Shown here piece by piece: positions 10,058 to 18,215 of a stretch of 64,000 bases of DNA. The first letter of the stretch is position 1; every line of letters begins with the position of its first letter. Below the pieces are notes generated by a model that had not been told where the DNA came from, searched no databases, and saw nothing but the letters and a program-made list of their open reading frames with translations. The DNA comes from JBFMFR01 sp040752025 (GTDB lineage Bacteria; Chloroflexota; Anaerolineae; Anaerolineales; UBA4823). Location of the stretch: positions 1 to 64,000 of the forward strand of contig JBFMFR010000012.1 in the NCBI GenBank assembly GCA_040752025.1, read 5' to 3'. The position numbers and the translations under genes are program-made.

Positions 10058-10155
10058 CTAGCACGGGGAGCCCGGTAGCGCCGGGCTGAGAGGAGGGCCT
10101 CAAGCCCTCGACCCGCGGAACCTGATCCGGATCATACCGGCGGAGGGATTGCACC
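10058..10155 (+). promoter_or_regulatory. TPP (thiamine pyrophosphate) riboswitch aptamer
   Basis: The conserved THI-box elements occur in order: GGGGAGCCC, then GGGCTGAGAGG, ACCC, and GAACCTGATCCGG followed by ATCATACCGGCGGAGGGA. The P3/P3a stem (CCCGG/CCGGG and GAGGGC/GCCCTC) and the P4/P5 arm (CCGG/CCGG) can be drawn. The P1 stem is short (GCA 10061-10063 with TGC 10150-10152). It lies in the leader of a thiamine pyrophosphokinase and thiamine ABC transporter operon, exactly the genes this riboswitch usually controls. Confidence 0.96.
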
Positions 10156-10203
10156 CGACGTAACACCATGCCAGCATCTGGCATCTTGAACACCATTGAG
10201 CTG

Positions 10204-10263
10204 CTCCTCCGCAGGCTGAAAGCGATCGACCGCACGCTTTCAGTTAGTTAGATAAGGAGGAGT
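10204..10263 (+). promoter_or_regulatory. Riboswitch expression platform: anti-SD/SD helix
   Basis: CTCCTCC (10204-10210) is perfectly complementary to the thiN ribosome binding site GGAGGAG (10256-10262), with a possible G-U extension. The two enclose a perfect 9-bp hairpin, CTGAAAGCG (10216-10224) with CGCTTTCAG (10235-10243), which has no U-tract and so is not a terminator. This is the arrangement expected for translational shut-off on TPP binding. CCTCC in the anti-SD can also pair with GGAGG (10142-10146), the conserved 3' strand of the aptamer, which would free the SD in the unbound state. That switch is an inference. Confidence 0.75.
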
Positions 10264-10269
10264 TTTGTT

Positions 10270-10944
10270 TTGCTCGCTCTGATCATTGCCAACAGCCCTT
10301 ACTTGCTTCCAGAAACGCCTGGAGCAGGCCAGCCCAGGTTAAAGTTACCAGCGTACGATGTCCTTATCGCCGCCGATGGCGGGGCGCGTCACTGCCTGGC
10401 CCTGGGCCTTTATCCATCCTACGTAATCGGCGATCTGGACTCGCTTGAGGAGAGCCATCTCGCCCAACTCAGGGACCACGGCGCCCAAATCGTCCAATAC
10501 CCCAGACGCAAAGATCATACCGACCTGGAGCTGGCGCTTGAATTTACTCACCAGTTGGGCGCCAGCAAGATTAACATCCTGGCAGCCCTGGGCGCTCGCT
10601 GGGACCAGACGCTGGCCAACCTGCTGCTGCCCGTGCGCCTGCCGGGCGTTTCCATCCACCTGCTCGAGGGGCCGCAGGAAATCACCTATCTGCGCGGCGG
10701 CGAGCGTATCGAACTCACCGGGCTCCCCGGGGATACCGTCTCCCTGATCCCCCTGGGGGGCGACGCCAGTGGCATCACCACACACAACCTGGAATATCCT
10801 CTCGACCATGAAACCCTCTTCTTCGGAACTACACGCGGCATCAGCAACCTCCTGCTGGCTTCCCCAGCCTATGTCAGCCTGGATCAAGGGCTGCTGCTGT
10901 GCACGCTGATCCATGCCCGGCAAGCGGATAACTTATCCGCCTGA
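10270..10944 (+). CDS. thiN: Thiamine pyrophosphokinase
   Basis: 224 residues. It transfers pyrophosphate from ATP to thiamine to give TPP. Family motifs are present: AADGGAR (34-40), GDLDS (54-58), KDHTDLE (81-87), the GARWDQTLANL segment (108-118), and a C-terminal thiamine-binding half containing a Gly-rich turn and LEYPL. The start is TTG at 10270, 7 nt after GGAGGAG; the weak start codon fits riboswitch control of initiation. It is the first gene of thiN-thiB-thiP-thiQ, so imported thiamine would be converted directly to the cofactor. Confidence 0.93.
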   Translation: MLALIIANSPYLLPETPGAGQPRLKLPAYDVLIAADGGARHCLALGLYPSYVIGDLDSLEESHLAQLRDHGAQIVQYPRRKDHTDLELALEFTHQLGASKINILAALGARWDQTLANLLLPVRLPGVSIHLLEGPQEITYLRGGERIELTGLPGDTVSLIPLGGDASGITTHNLEYPLDHETLFFGTTRGISNLLLASPAYVSLDQGLLLCTLIHARQADNLSA

Positions 10945-10980
10945 CAATTTACGCTCACACTTCTTTACAGGAGTTTACAG

Positions 10981-12102
10981 ATGAACGAGACCCGAATACC
11001 CACACACTTTTATAAACTCACCGGCAGCGCCTGGACCATGATCGCCCTGCTGGTGCTCGCCCTGTTGGTCGGCGCCTGCGCCCCCTCCGCCAAACCGGGC
11101 AGCGTCGAGGCAACCGCCTCCCCTGCTGAGCCGCGCACGCTGAGAGTGATGACCCACGACTCTTTCGCCATCTCTGAAGCTGTGCTGGCAGCTTTCGAAA
11201 GCCAGCACAACCTCAAGGTGCAGTTCCTCAAAAGCGGCGATACCGGTACTGCGCTCAATAAGGCCATCCTGGCCAAAGATAACCCACTGGCAGATGTGTT
11301 CTATGGCATCGACAACACCTTCCTGAGCCGCGCTCTGTCGGAAGGCATCTTCGAGGCCTATGCTTCGCCGCTCCTGGAGAATATCCCGGCCGAATTCAAA
11401 CTGGACCCGCAAAACCAGGCTCTGCCCGTCGATTATGGTGATGTGTGTCTGAATTACGACAAAGCTTATTTCAGTGACCACAATCTGAATCCACCCACCA
11501 ACTTGCAAGACCTGCTCAAGCCCGAATACAAGAGCCTGCTGGTTGTGCAAAACCCGGCGACCTCATCCCCGGGCCTGGCTTTCCTGCTCACCACCATCGG
11601 CGCATTCGGCCCTGACGGTTACCTGGATTACTGGAAAGGGTTGGTCGCCAACGATATCCAGGTAGTCAACGATTGGGAAAGCGCCTACTACACTGAGTTC
11701 AGTGGGTCCTCCGGTAAGGGCCCGCGCCCGATTGTGGTCTCTTACGACTCCAGCCCTGCCTTCGAGGTGATTTACGCCGAAACCCCCATCGCTACCCCTC
11801 CCACCGCGGCCATTGTCGCCGACAACTCCTGCTTCCGCCAGATCGAATTCGTCGGCATCCTCAAAGGCAGCCCCAACCGGGACCTGGCCGAACAGTGGAT
11901 CGACTTCATGCTCTCAACGACTTTCCAGGAAGACCTGCCGCTGCAAATGTTCGTCTTCCCGGTCAATTCGGCTGCCCGGCTGGATCAGGCTTTCACGCAG
12001 CACCTCATCCTGCCCACGAAAACCGCTTTCGTCAGCCCAGAGGAGATCGCCGCGCAGCGCGAAGCCTGGCTGCAGGCCTGGACGGAGGCGGTACTGCGTT
12101 GA
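10981..12102 (+). CDS. thiB: Thiamine ABC transporter, substrate-binding lipoprotein
   Basis: 373 residues. A hydrophobic signal peptide ends in the lipobox LVGAC with C33 as the lipidation site, followed by a short linker and a periplasmic-binding fold beginning TLRVMTHDSFAIS, which is typical of the ThiB/TbpA group of iron(III)/thiamine/spermidine-type binding proteins. Other family-like segments are NPLADVFYGIDNTFL and VDYGDVCLNYD. AGGAG lies just upstream of the ATG. It directly precedes a fused two-domain permease and an ATPase behind a TPP riboswitch, which supports thiamine or a thiamine phosphate as the ligand. Confidence 0.92.
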   Translation: MNETRIPTHFYKLTGSAWTMIALLVLALLVGACAPSAKPGSVEATASPAEPRTLRVMTHDSFAISEAVLAAFESQHNLKVQFLKSGDTGTALNKAILAKDNPLADVFYGIDNTFLSRALSEGIFEAYASPLLENIPAEFKLDPQNQALPVDYGDVCLNYDKAYFSDHNLNPPTNLQDLLKPEYKSLLVVQNPATSSPGLAFLLTTIGAFGPDGYLDYWKGLVANDIQVVNDWESAYYTEFSGSSGKGPRPIVVSYDSSPAFEVIYAETPIATPPTAAIVADNSCFRQIEFVGILKGSPNRDLAEQWIDFMLSTTFQEDLPLQMFVFPVNSAARLDQAFTQHLILPTKTAFVSPEEIAAQREAWLQAWTEAVLR

Positions 12103-13832
12103 CAGCCACCCGGCCTGCCCGGCACAAAGAGCGCTGGGAGAACTTCCTGCGCTGGCTGCTGCCCCTGGCCTTCCTGGCCACGTTTTACTTCTTCCCCCTG
12201 GGGAGCATCCTTCAACTCAGCCTGGCGCGCGGCCAGCAAGGGCTGGCGGCGCCTTTCCTGCAAGCGATAAGCTCTCCCAGCGTACACAAAATCCTGTGGT
12301 TCACCATCTGGCAGGCTGTCCTTTCCACCATCCTGACCCTGTTATTCGGCCTGCCTTGCGCCTACCTCTTCGCCCGCTTCGATTTCAAAGGCAAGTCCTT
12401 CATCCAGGCCCTGACCAGCATCCCCTTTGTTTTGCCTACGCTGGTGGTAGCCGCCGCCTTCAATGCCTTGCTGGGGCCGCGCGGCTGGGCCAACCTGGCG
12501 CTGATGCAGCTCCTGGGTTTGACTCAACCACCCATCCAATTTATGAACACCCTGGGCGCCATCCTGGCTGCCCACGTCTTTTACAACACCACCATCGTTC
12601 TGCGCATGGTCGGCGACTTTTGGGCGCATCTCGACCCGCGCCTGACCCAGGCGGCCAAGATCCTGGGGGCAAACCGCCTCCAGACCATCATCCACGTCAC
12701 CTTGCCTATGCTCATGCCCGCCATCGCCGCCGCTGCGCTGCTGGTTTTCATCTTCGACTTCACCTCCTTTGGGGTCATCCTGATCCTGGGCGGGCCGCAC
12801 TTCACCACCCTGGAAGTCGAGATCTATTACCAGACCATCAGCCTGTTCAACCTGCCCCTGGCTGCCACTCTGTCGATCCTGCAGCTCGCCTGTACCCTGG
12901 GGCTGACGATCCTGTACACGCGCCTGTCCGCCCGCCTGTCGCGGCCGCTCGCCCTGCGCCCGAAACGCTACACACAACGCCGCCTCACCACCACCCGCAA
13001 CCGCCTGCTGGCAGGCCTGTTGCTCATCACCTTGTTCAGCTTTCTGACGCTGCCCCTGCTGGCCCTGACGGCTCGCTCCTTCACCAGCCAGTCCCCCGGG
13101 ATCACCAGCGAACAGGGTAGTGGTTCATCGCTGCATTTGACCCTGGCCTACTATCAGGAATTGAACGTCAACCGCCGCCAATCGCTCTTCTACGTTCCCC
13201 CCACCACCGCCATCCTGGTCTCCTTGCTGTATGCCGCTGCCACAGTGCTGCTGGCGCTCACCCTGGGCCTGCCGGCCTCCTGGGCCCTGGCTAACCGGCC
13301 CGATTCCCTGGCCAGCCGCATCTTCGACCCCCTGCTGATGCTGCCGCTCGGTACTTCCGCGGTAACCCTTGGCCTGGGATTCATCGTCGCCCTGGACCAG
13401 CCTCCCCTGGATCTGCGCGCCTCGCCTCTTCTGATCCCATTTGCGCATACGTTGGTAGCTTTTCCTTTCGTCGTGCGCAGCCTCACGCCTGCCTTGCGCA
13501 GCATCCGCCCGCGCTTGCGCCAGGCCGCGGCTGTTATGGGAGCTTCTCCAGCGCAGATATGGCGCTACATCGATCTACCTCTCGTTGGCCGGGCCCTGCT
13601 GGTAGCTGCCACCTTTGCTTTCACCATCTCCCTGGGCGAGTTTGGCGCGACAGCATTGATCTCCCGTCCCGAATTCCCCACCATTCCGGTGATGATCTAC
13701 CGGTTTCTCTCGCAGCCAGGAGCGCTCAACTACGGGCAGGGACTTGCCCTGAGCACACTGCTGATGCTCTTCACCACCACCGGCATGCTGGCCATCGAAC
13801 GCCTGCGCATCGCCGATGTGGGAGAGTTCTAG
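12099..13832 (+). CDS. thiP: Thiamine ABC transporter, two-domain permease
   Basis: 577 residues, a tandem fusion of two binding-protein-dependent permease domains with about 12 membrane segments. Both halves carry the cytoplasmic EAA-type loop that docks the ATPase: one contains QAAKILGANRLQ and ends TLPML, the other QAAAVMGASPAQIWR and ends DLPLV. The best start is TTG at 12099, overlapping the thiB stop (TTGA) and preceded at 10 nt by GGAGG (12084-12088); the frame is open upstream, but that part lies inside thiB. The overlap implies translational coupling. Confidence 0.9.
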   Translation: MTATRPARHKERWENFLRWLLPLAFLATFYFFPLGSILQLSLARGQQGLAAPFLQAISSPSVHKILWFTIWQAVLSTILTLLFGLPCAYLFARFDFKGKSFIQALTSIPFVLPTLVVAAAFNALLGPRGWANLALMQLLGLTQPPIQFMNTLGAILAAHVFYNTTIVLRMVGDFWAHLDPRLTQAAKILGANRLQTIIHVTLPMLMPAIAAAALLVFIFDFTSFGVILILGGPHFTTLEVEIYYQTISLFNLPLAATLSILQLACTLGLTILYTRLSARLSRPLALRPKRYTQRRLTTTRNRLLAGLLLITLFSFLTLPLLALTARSFTSQSPGITSEQGSGSSLHLTLAYYQELNVNRRQSLFYVPPTTAILVSLLYAAATVLLALTLGLPASWALANRPDSLASRIFDPLLMLPLGTSAVTLGLGFIVALDQPPLDLRASPLLIPFAHTLVAFPFVVRSLTPALRSIRPRLRQAAAVMGASPAQIWRYIDLPLVGRALLVAATFAFTISLGEFGATALISRPEFPTIPVMIYRFLSQPGALNYGQGLALSTLLMLFTTTGMLAIERLRIADVGEF

Positions 13833-13867
13833 CTCCCCGCCACCAGACCCAACCTTTGACGAGACCC

Positions 13868-15007
13868 ATGAACGGATTAACGATCGAAAACATATCCAAA
13901 TCCTTTGAGAAACTCCAGGCGCTGGCCAGTGTTTCTTTCCACATTACCGAAGGGGAGATCATTGCCGTGCTCGGGCCCAGCGGCTGCGGCAAATCCACCC
14001 TGCTGGCCATTATTGCTGGCCTGGAGGACCCTGACCAGGGCCAGGTTTTGTGGAACGATGCGCCGATAGGCAATATACCTCCCCACCAGCGCGGCTTTGG
14101 TCTGATGTTCCAGGATTTCGCCCTTTTCCCCCACCGGGACGTCTTCGACAACGTGGCCTTTGGCCTGCAAATGGCCCACCAGCCCAAGGCTTTCATCCGC
14201 GAGCGCGTGGCAGAGACTTTGGCCCTGGTTGGCCTGCCTGGCTTCGAGCGCCGCGATGTCAACACCTTATCGGGCGGTGAGGCTCAGCGCGTTGCCCTGG
14301 CTCGTTCGCTGGCGCCGCGCCCGCGCCTGCTCATGCTCGATGAGCCTCTGGGCTCCCTCGACCGCAACCTGCGCGAGCGCCTGGTCATCGACCTGCGCCG
14401 CATCTTGCGCAGCAGCCGGCAAACTGCCCTGTATGTCACCCACGATCAGGAAGAGGCCTTCGCCATCGCCGACCGTCTGGTAGTGATGTCAGCCGTCCAA
14501 GATCGGGGAGGCACGAGCGTAGAACAAACAGGAACGCCCCAGGAAATCTACCGCCACCCGGCCAGCGCCTACGTGGCTCATTTCCTGGGGCTGTCTAACC
14601 TCTTTCCAGGCCAGCTTTTCCCAGAGCGGCTCTTGACCCCGATCGGTTCCTTCCCTTCACCCCTTCAGCCAGAGAGACCCGGGGCGGCCCCATCCCTGGT
14701 GCCATCACCACAGGGGACTCGCGTCACAGCGCTGCTCCGGCCCGATACCGTGCAGATCGCCAGCACATCCACGCACCGAGATTGTGTGGCAGCCTGCCAA
14801 CTGGAGGGCATCCTGGAAGAAACCAATTTCCGCGGCAGCGCCTGTCGAGCCGTTATCAACGTACACAGTCACCGCCTGGTATTCGATTTTCCGTCCAACA
14901 CCCAGCTACCTGCCATCGGCCAAACAATGGCGCTCGTCTTCGACCCCGTTGAGGCCTTGCAAGTCTTTCCGCCGGATGATCTTCAACGGATGGATGCAGC
15001 CCTCTGA
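13868..15007 (+). CDS. thiQ: Thiamine ABC transporter, ATP-binding subunit
   Basis: 379 residues. The ABC ATPase domain (1-240) has Walker A GPSGCGKST (36-44), a Q-loop in MFQDFALFP, the signature LSGGEAQR (about 133-140), Walker B LLMLDEP (about 153-159) and an H-loop in YVTHDQEEA. A C-terminal region of about 130 residues resembles the TOBE/MOI extension of CUT1- and FbpC-like ATPases, longer than in the short enterobacterial ThiQ. That leaves some doubt about exact substrate, but the riboswitch and neighbours point to thiamine. It is the last gene of the operon, 35 nt after thiP; the gap to the next gene (15008-15093) shows no clear terminator. Confidence 0.88.
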   Translation: MNGLTIENISKSFEKLQALASVSFHITEGEIIAVLGPSGCGKSTLLAIIAGLEDPDQGQVLWNDAPIGNIPPHQRGFGLMFQDFALFPHRDVFDNVAFGLQMAHQPKAFIRERVAETLALVGLPGFERRDVNTLSGGEAQRVALARSLAPRPRLLMLDEPLGSLDRNLRERLVIDLRRILRSSRQTALYVTHDQEEAFAIADRLVVMSAVQDRGGTSVEQTGTPQEIYRHPASAYVAHFLGLSNLFPGQLFPERLLTPIGSFPSPLQPERPGAAPSLVPSPQGTRVTALLRPDTVQIASTSTHRDCVAACQLEGILEETNFRGSACRAVINVHSHRLVFDFPSNTQLPAIGQTMALVFDPVEALQVFPPDDLQRMDAAL

Positions 15008-15093
15008 GATTCTGGCGACTGCCGCTGAAAAATTGAGGCGTAGCTCCCGGCTATCGCAGCCTGGGCGGAATCAATCTCCGGGCGATGCCTTTC

Positions 15094-15303
15094 CTAAAGC
15101 AGCAGGCACTCGCTCAAGCGAGAACTCAGCCCAAACAGTTGGTCCCCATTGTTCCACAACCAGTAACCGCCTCCACCCACTACGATCAGGCAGCAGCAGC
15201 ACAGCAGCACAATCGCCACAACGATGATAATGATCATCTTGTTATCTTTCTTGGGTGCTGGCTGTTCGTACGTTTCAGTTGGGGTATAACTATATTGATC
15301 CAT
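15094..15303 (-). CDS. Small single-pass membrane protein with a Cys run
   Basis: 69 residues. A polar, Tyr/Pro-rich N-terminus ends in PAPKKDNK and is followed by a long hydrophobic helix containing four consecutive cysteines (LLCCCCLIVV) and a Gly-rich stretch. A perfect GGAGGAG lies 7 nt before the ATG, which makes it convincing despite its size. The topology suggests a cytoplasmic N-terminus and a membrane anchor; the Cys run could be acylated or form disulfides. No family is recognised and function is unknown. It is downstream of and co-oriented with the DUF4126 gene. Confidence 0.75.
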   Translation of the reverse strand: MDQYSYTPTETYEQPAPKKDNKMIIIIVVAIVLLCCCCLIVVGGGGYWLWNNGDQLFGLSSRLSECLLL

Positions 15304-15368
15304 AATGTTCTCCTCCGAAATTGTGAATGAATTCAGCCGGGAGTTAAATTTTCCGGCGCCCCTTCGAC

Positions 15369-15944
15369 TTACACCCGTTCACGCTGCTCTGCGTTGGCTC
15401 GTCGCCACAGCGACCAAACCACCCAGGAAGTGAACACGATCACAACCATCGCAATGAGCACCGGAATTACGATCGACAAGATCGACAGAACCGTCGAAAT
15501 CACATCTTCCAGAATGCTCACCGGCACGTTCCCCGCCCCGCCAGTGGTGGCTGTGACTGCCGGGCGCACTGCTAATGATTTTGCGGCATGCACCCCGCCA
15601 GCCACCAGCAGCCCGGCGGCCAACGAGAGCACGGGATGCACATCCGTAATCACCTGAGCGCTGGCGGCAAACACGATCGCCCCTGCCACCGGGCGCACGA
15701 AGGTTTGAATCAAATCATTGACATGGTTGACTGCCGGGACTTTATCCGCGAAGAACTCAATCAGCGAGAGCACAACCAGCAGCCCGATCACCCACCAATC
15801 CGTCAGGGTATCCCAGGGCGGGTTCAACTTCACCAAACTCGTAAAACGGCCCAGCAGCGCCACCACCAGGAGCGGAATGTAAGCATTCAATCCCGCGCTG
15901 GCAGACAGCCCAAAAGCAGAGAAAATTCCCGCAAGCAAATCCAT
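15369..15944 (-). CDS. DUF4126 family membrane protein
   Basis: 191 residues. It begins with a conserved helix (FGLSASAGLNAYIPLL) typical of DUF4126, followed by further hydrophobic segments separated by short loops; the loop containing FADKVPAVNHVND is another family hallmark. Four to five membrane helices are likely, ending in a basic tail. Its biochemical role is not known in any organism I can name. It is co-oriented with the upstream DUF2085 gene (33 nt gap) and probably in the same transcript. Confidence 0.82.
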   Translation of the reverse strand: MDLLAGIFSAFGLSASAGLNAYIPLLVVALLGRFTSLVKLNPPWDTLTDWWVIGLLVVLSLIEFFADKVPAVNHVNDLIQTFVRPVAGAIVFAASAQVITDVHPVLSLAAGLLVAGGVHAAKSLAVRPAVTATTGGAGNVPVSILEDVISTVLSILSIVIPVLIAMVVIVFTSWVVWSLWRRANAEQRERV

Positions 15945-15977
15945 CTCAACCTCTTCAGTCTCGCTGCTCCGCTATGA

Positions 15978-16811
15978 TCATCCCAGGTGAAACCCATCCC
16001 AGGTGCCTGTCAGTAAGTAGCGCACGTAATCGAGCACAATGATCTGCAACAGCCCTGTACCAAAACCCATTACCAGTGGAAACCACAACTGGCTGGCCTG
16101 CGAAAACCTGTTCTCCATGCGCAGCACCATCATCCATAGCATGGCGTACACCATGCTCAGAAGCACCAGGACGCTGAGCGCACTGAGCAGCGCCAGAGGG
16201 TAAAGCAACAAGGGGTTCTCATTCAAAACCAGCCCATCCAATCCCAACGCCAGGGCCAAGAGCGGCAGCATCGCTACAGGGCTCTGCATCACCGGGCGGC
16301 GATCCCAATCTCGCCACATCGTCTGGTTGTATGCCGGGAAAAGCACCCCGGCCAACACCAGGCCCATCCCAGTCCCCGTGAGCAAACGCAGCCAGTTTTG
16401 TGGCTCGTACACGCCCAGCCCCAGGGGGAACAGATGCAGGTAAGAGTTCACGCCATCGACGCCAAAAGCCAACACGAATACACCGAAAATGAACCAGATA
16501 CTCCGCGACGGCATCCCGCCTCGCCGGGGACGGAAACGCGCCAGGTACGCCAACCCCAACAGCGCCCCCAGAAACATGCCTGAACAACGTGCACATAGCG
16601 ATAACTGCCGTTCACCCAAGTGGAAAGAACGGGCGTCAATGCGGTGACAAACGGCGTAGCCAATTGCATCCGCCTTGCCCAGCAGTCCTTCCGGCGTGTT
16701 CAATAGCCATCCCAGGAACACCAACCCTACCGCTAAAACCACAAGGCCCTTGGCGCCCAGACGAATCGAGCGCCGATTAAAACGATCTCGGACGAAGTCC
16801 GCCGGTTCCAT
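15978..16811 (-). CDS. DUF2085 family membrane protein
   Basis: 277 residues. After a membrane segment (about 20-38) come the DUF2085 hallmarks: CH at residues 54-55 (YAVCHRIDARSF) and CARCSG at 73-78, with Cys/His spacing suited to metal or heme binding at the membrane face. Several further hydrophobic helices follow. Function is unknown. The start codon lies only 8 nt after a perfect TATAAT box, suggesting a leaderless transcript. It is divergent from the DUF3048 genes. Confidence 0.85.
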   Translation of the reverse strand: MEPADFVRDRFNRRSIRLGAKGLVVLAVGLVFLGWLLNTPEGLLGKADAIGYAVCHRIDARSFHLGERQLSLCARCSGMFLGALLGLAYLARFRPRRGGMPSRSIWFIFGVFVLAFGVDGVNSYLHLFPLGLGVYEPQNWLRLLTGTGMGLVLAGVLFPAYNQTMWRDWDRRPVMQSPVAMLPLLALALGLDGLVLNENPLLLYPLALLSALSVLVLLSMVYAMLWMMVLRMENRFSQASQLWFPLVMGFGTGLLQIIVLDYVRYLLTGTWDGFHLG

Positions 16812-16819
16812 ATGCCTAC

Positions 16820-16847
16820 ATTATAGGTTTTTTTCGCAAAAACGCAA
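16820..16847 (-). promoter_or_regulatory. Promoter of the DUF2085 gene, leaderless type
   Basis: On the minus strand TTGCGT (16847-16842), a 16-nt spacer and TATAAT (16825-16820). Only 8 nt separate the -10 box from the ATG at 16811, so transcription would start at or very near the start codon. Confidence 0.65.
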
Positions 16848-16854
16848 GCGGCAA

Positions 16855-16883
16855 TTGGCAAAGTCCCCCATCTGCGGTATGAT
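16855..16883 (+). promoter_or_regulatory. Promoter of the tandem DUF3048 genes
   Basis: TTGGCA (16855-16860), 17-nt spacer, TATGAT (16878-16883); about 90 nt ahead of the first DUF3048 start. It is divergent from the DUF2085 promoter, with only 7 nt between the two -35 boxes, so one bound regulator could affect both. Confidence 0.6.
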
Positions 16884-16975
16884 ATTCCTTTTAGTTGTAA
16901 ACCACCTCCCCAAAGGGAACCTCTAACATTTGGAAAGCGTCTAAGTACCTATATTGCTCAATTGGAGAACCCCTC

Positions 16976-18202
16976 ATGAAAATTAGATCGGACATCGCCC
17001 GTCTGGCTTGCCTGCTGATCGTCATTATGTTGGCTGCCTGTGACGGCTTGACCCCTGCTACACCTACCTCTGCGCCAACGGCCGCCGCCTTGCCCCCAAC
17101 TGCCGCGCCCACGGCCAGCCCAATCCCCCCTACCGCAACACCCACGGACACGCCTGTTCCCACCCCGGAAGATACGCCGACCCCATCTGCCATCTCCTAC
17201 GGGCCCAATGAGTTCCCTGCGCAGATCAACCCCTTAACGGGCCTGCCGGTAACCGATCCTCAACTCCTCGAACGGCGCCCGCTATCCGTCAAAGTCCAGA
17301 TCTTCCCGCGCGGCCAACGCCCGCCGATGGGCGTTTCCCAGGCAGATATCGTCTACGATTATTACCAGAACAACGGCATGACCCGCTTTCACGCCGTTTT
17401 CTACAGCCAGGATGCCGAACAGGTGGGGCCGATCCGCTCTGCCCGTCTTTTCGACAGCAACGTAGTGCGCATGTATAAATCTGTGCTGGCGTTCGGCGGC
17501 GCCGACCGGCGCATTATGAGCGTTTTCCTCAGTTCCGAATTCGCCGACCGCCTGGTAGTCGAAAACTCTTTCAATTGCCCCCCCATGTGCCGCATCGATC
17601 CGAACGGCTACAACTTCCTGGTCACCAACACCAGCGAACTGAGCAAATACATTACGACCAAGGGCGTATCAAATGACCGGCAGGATCTAAACGGCACGAC
17701 TTTCCATTCTACAGTCCCCGAGGGAGGCAGCCCGGCTACCCAGATCTTCGTGCGCTTCTCGATCAGCGCCTACGCCCGTTGGGATTACGATGCCGCCCAG
17801 GCTCGCTACTTGCGCTCGCAGGACACAGCAGAATCGGCCTCCTGGGATGATTCCGTCTATGCCCCCATGATCGACAAGAACAACGGCCAGCAGTTAGTCA
17901 CTGATAACATCATTGTGCTCTTCTTGCCTCACAAGCTGGTTTATCGATCCGCCTCGGGAACCAGTGAGATCGTCAACATCGATATGCTCGGCAGCGGCCC
18001 GGCCTTTGGCATCCGGGATGGGCTGGCCTACCAGCTCACCTGGAGCCGCGCCGATAAAACCGCGCTGGTCCAACTGGCTCTCCCGGATGGAAGCCCCTAT
18101 CCCCTCAAACCCGGCGTCACCTGGTACGAAGTCATTGGCCAATCCTCTCCTTACCAGGATACTGGCAACGGCATCTGGCGCTTCCAATTCAGCATCCCTT
18201 AG
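16976..18202 (+). CDS. DUF3048 (YerB-like) lipoprotein, copy 1
   Basis: 408 residues. The signal peptide ends in LAAC with C22 as lipidation site, followed by about 50 residues of Thr/Pro/Ala-rich linker and then the globular domain. That domain opens with NPLTGLPVTD and LLERRPLSVK and continues with DIVYDYY, VGPIRSARLFD and FGGADRRIM, all typical of DUF3048, the family of Bacillus YerB, whose function is unknown. Expected to be exported and membrane-tethered, with the PT linker spanning the cell wall. Followed after 13 nt by a paralogue. Confidence 0.88.
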   Translation: MKIRSDIARLACLLIVIMLAACDGLTPATPTSAPTAAALPPTAAPTASPIPPTATPTDTPVPTPEDTPTPSAISYGPNEFPAQINPLTGLPVTDPQLLERRPLSVKVQIFPRGQRPPMGVSQADIVYDYYQNNGMTRFHAVFYSQDAEQVGPIRSARLFDSNVVRMYKSVLAFGGADRRIMSVFLSSEFADRLVVENSFNCPPMCRIDPNGYNFLVTNTSELSKYITTKGVSNDRQDLNGTTFHSTVPEGGSPATQIFVRFSISAYARWDYDAAQARYLRSQDTAESASWDDSVYAPMIDKNNGQQLVTDNIIVLFLPHKLVYRSASGTSEIVNIDMLGSGPAFGIRDGLAYQLTWSRADKTALVQLALPDGSPYPLKPGVTWYEVIGQSSPYQDTGNGIWRFQFSIP

Positions 18203-18215
18203 AGGTTGCCTGCAT

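Noticed and set aside
11813..13120. 435-residue frame overlapping thiB and thiP
   Set aside because: It overlaps two recognised genes in another frame, is extremely Pro/His/Arg-rich and has no motif.
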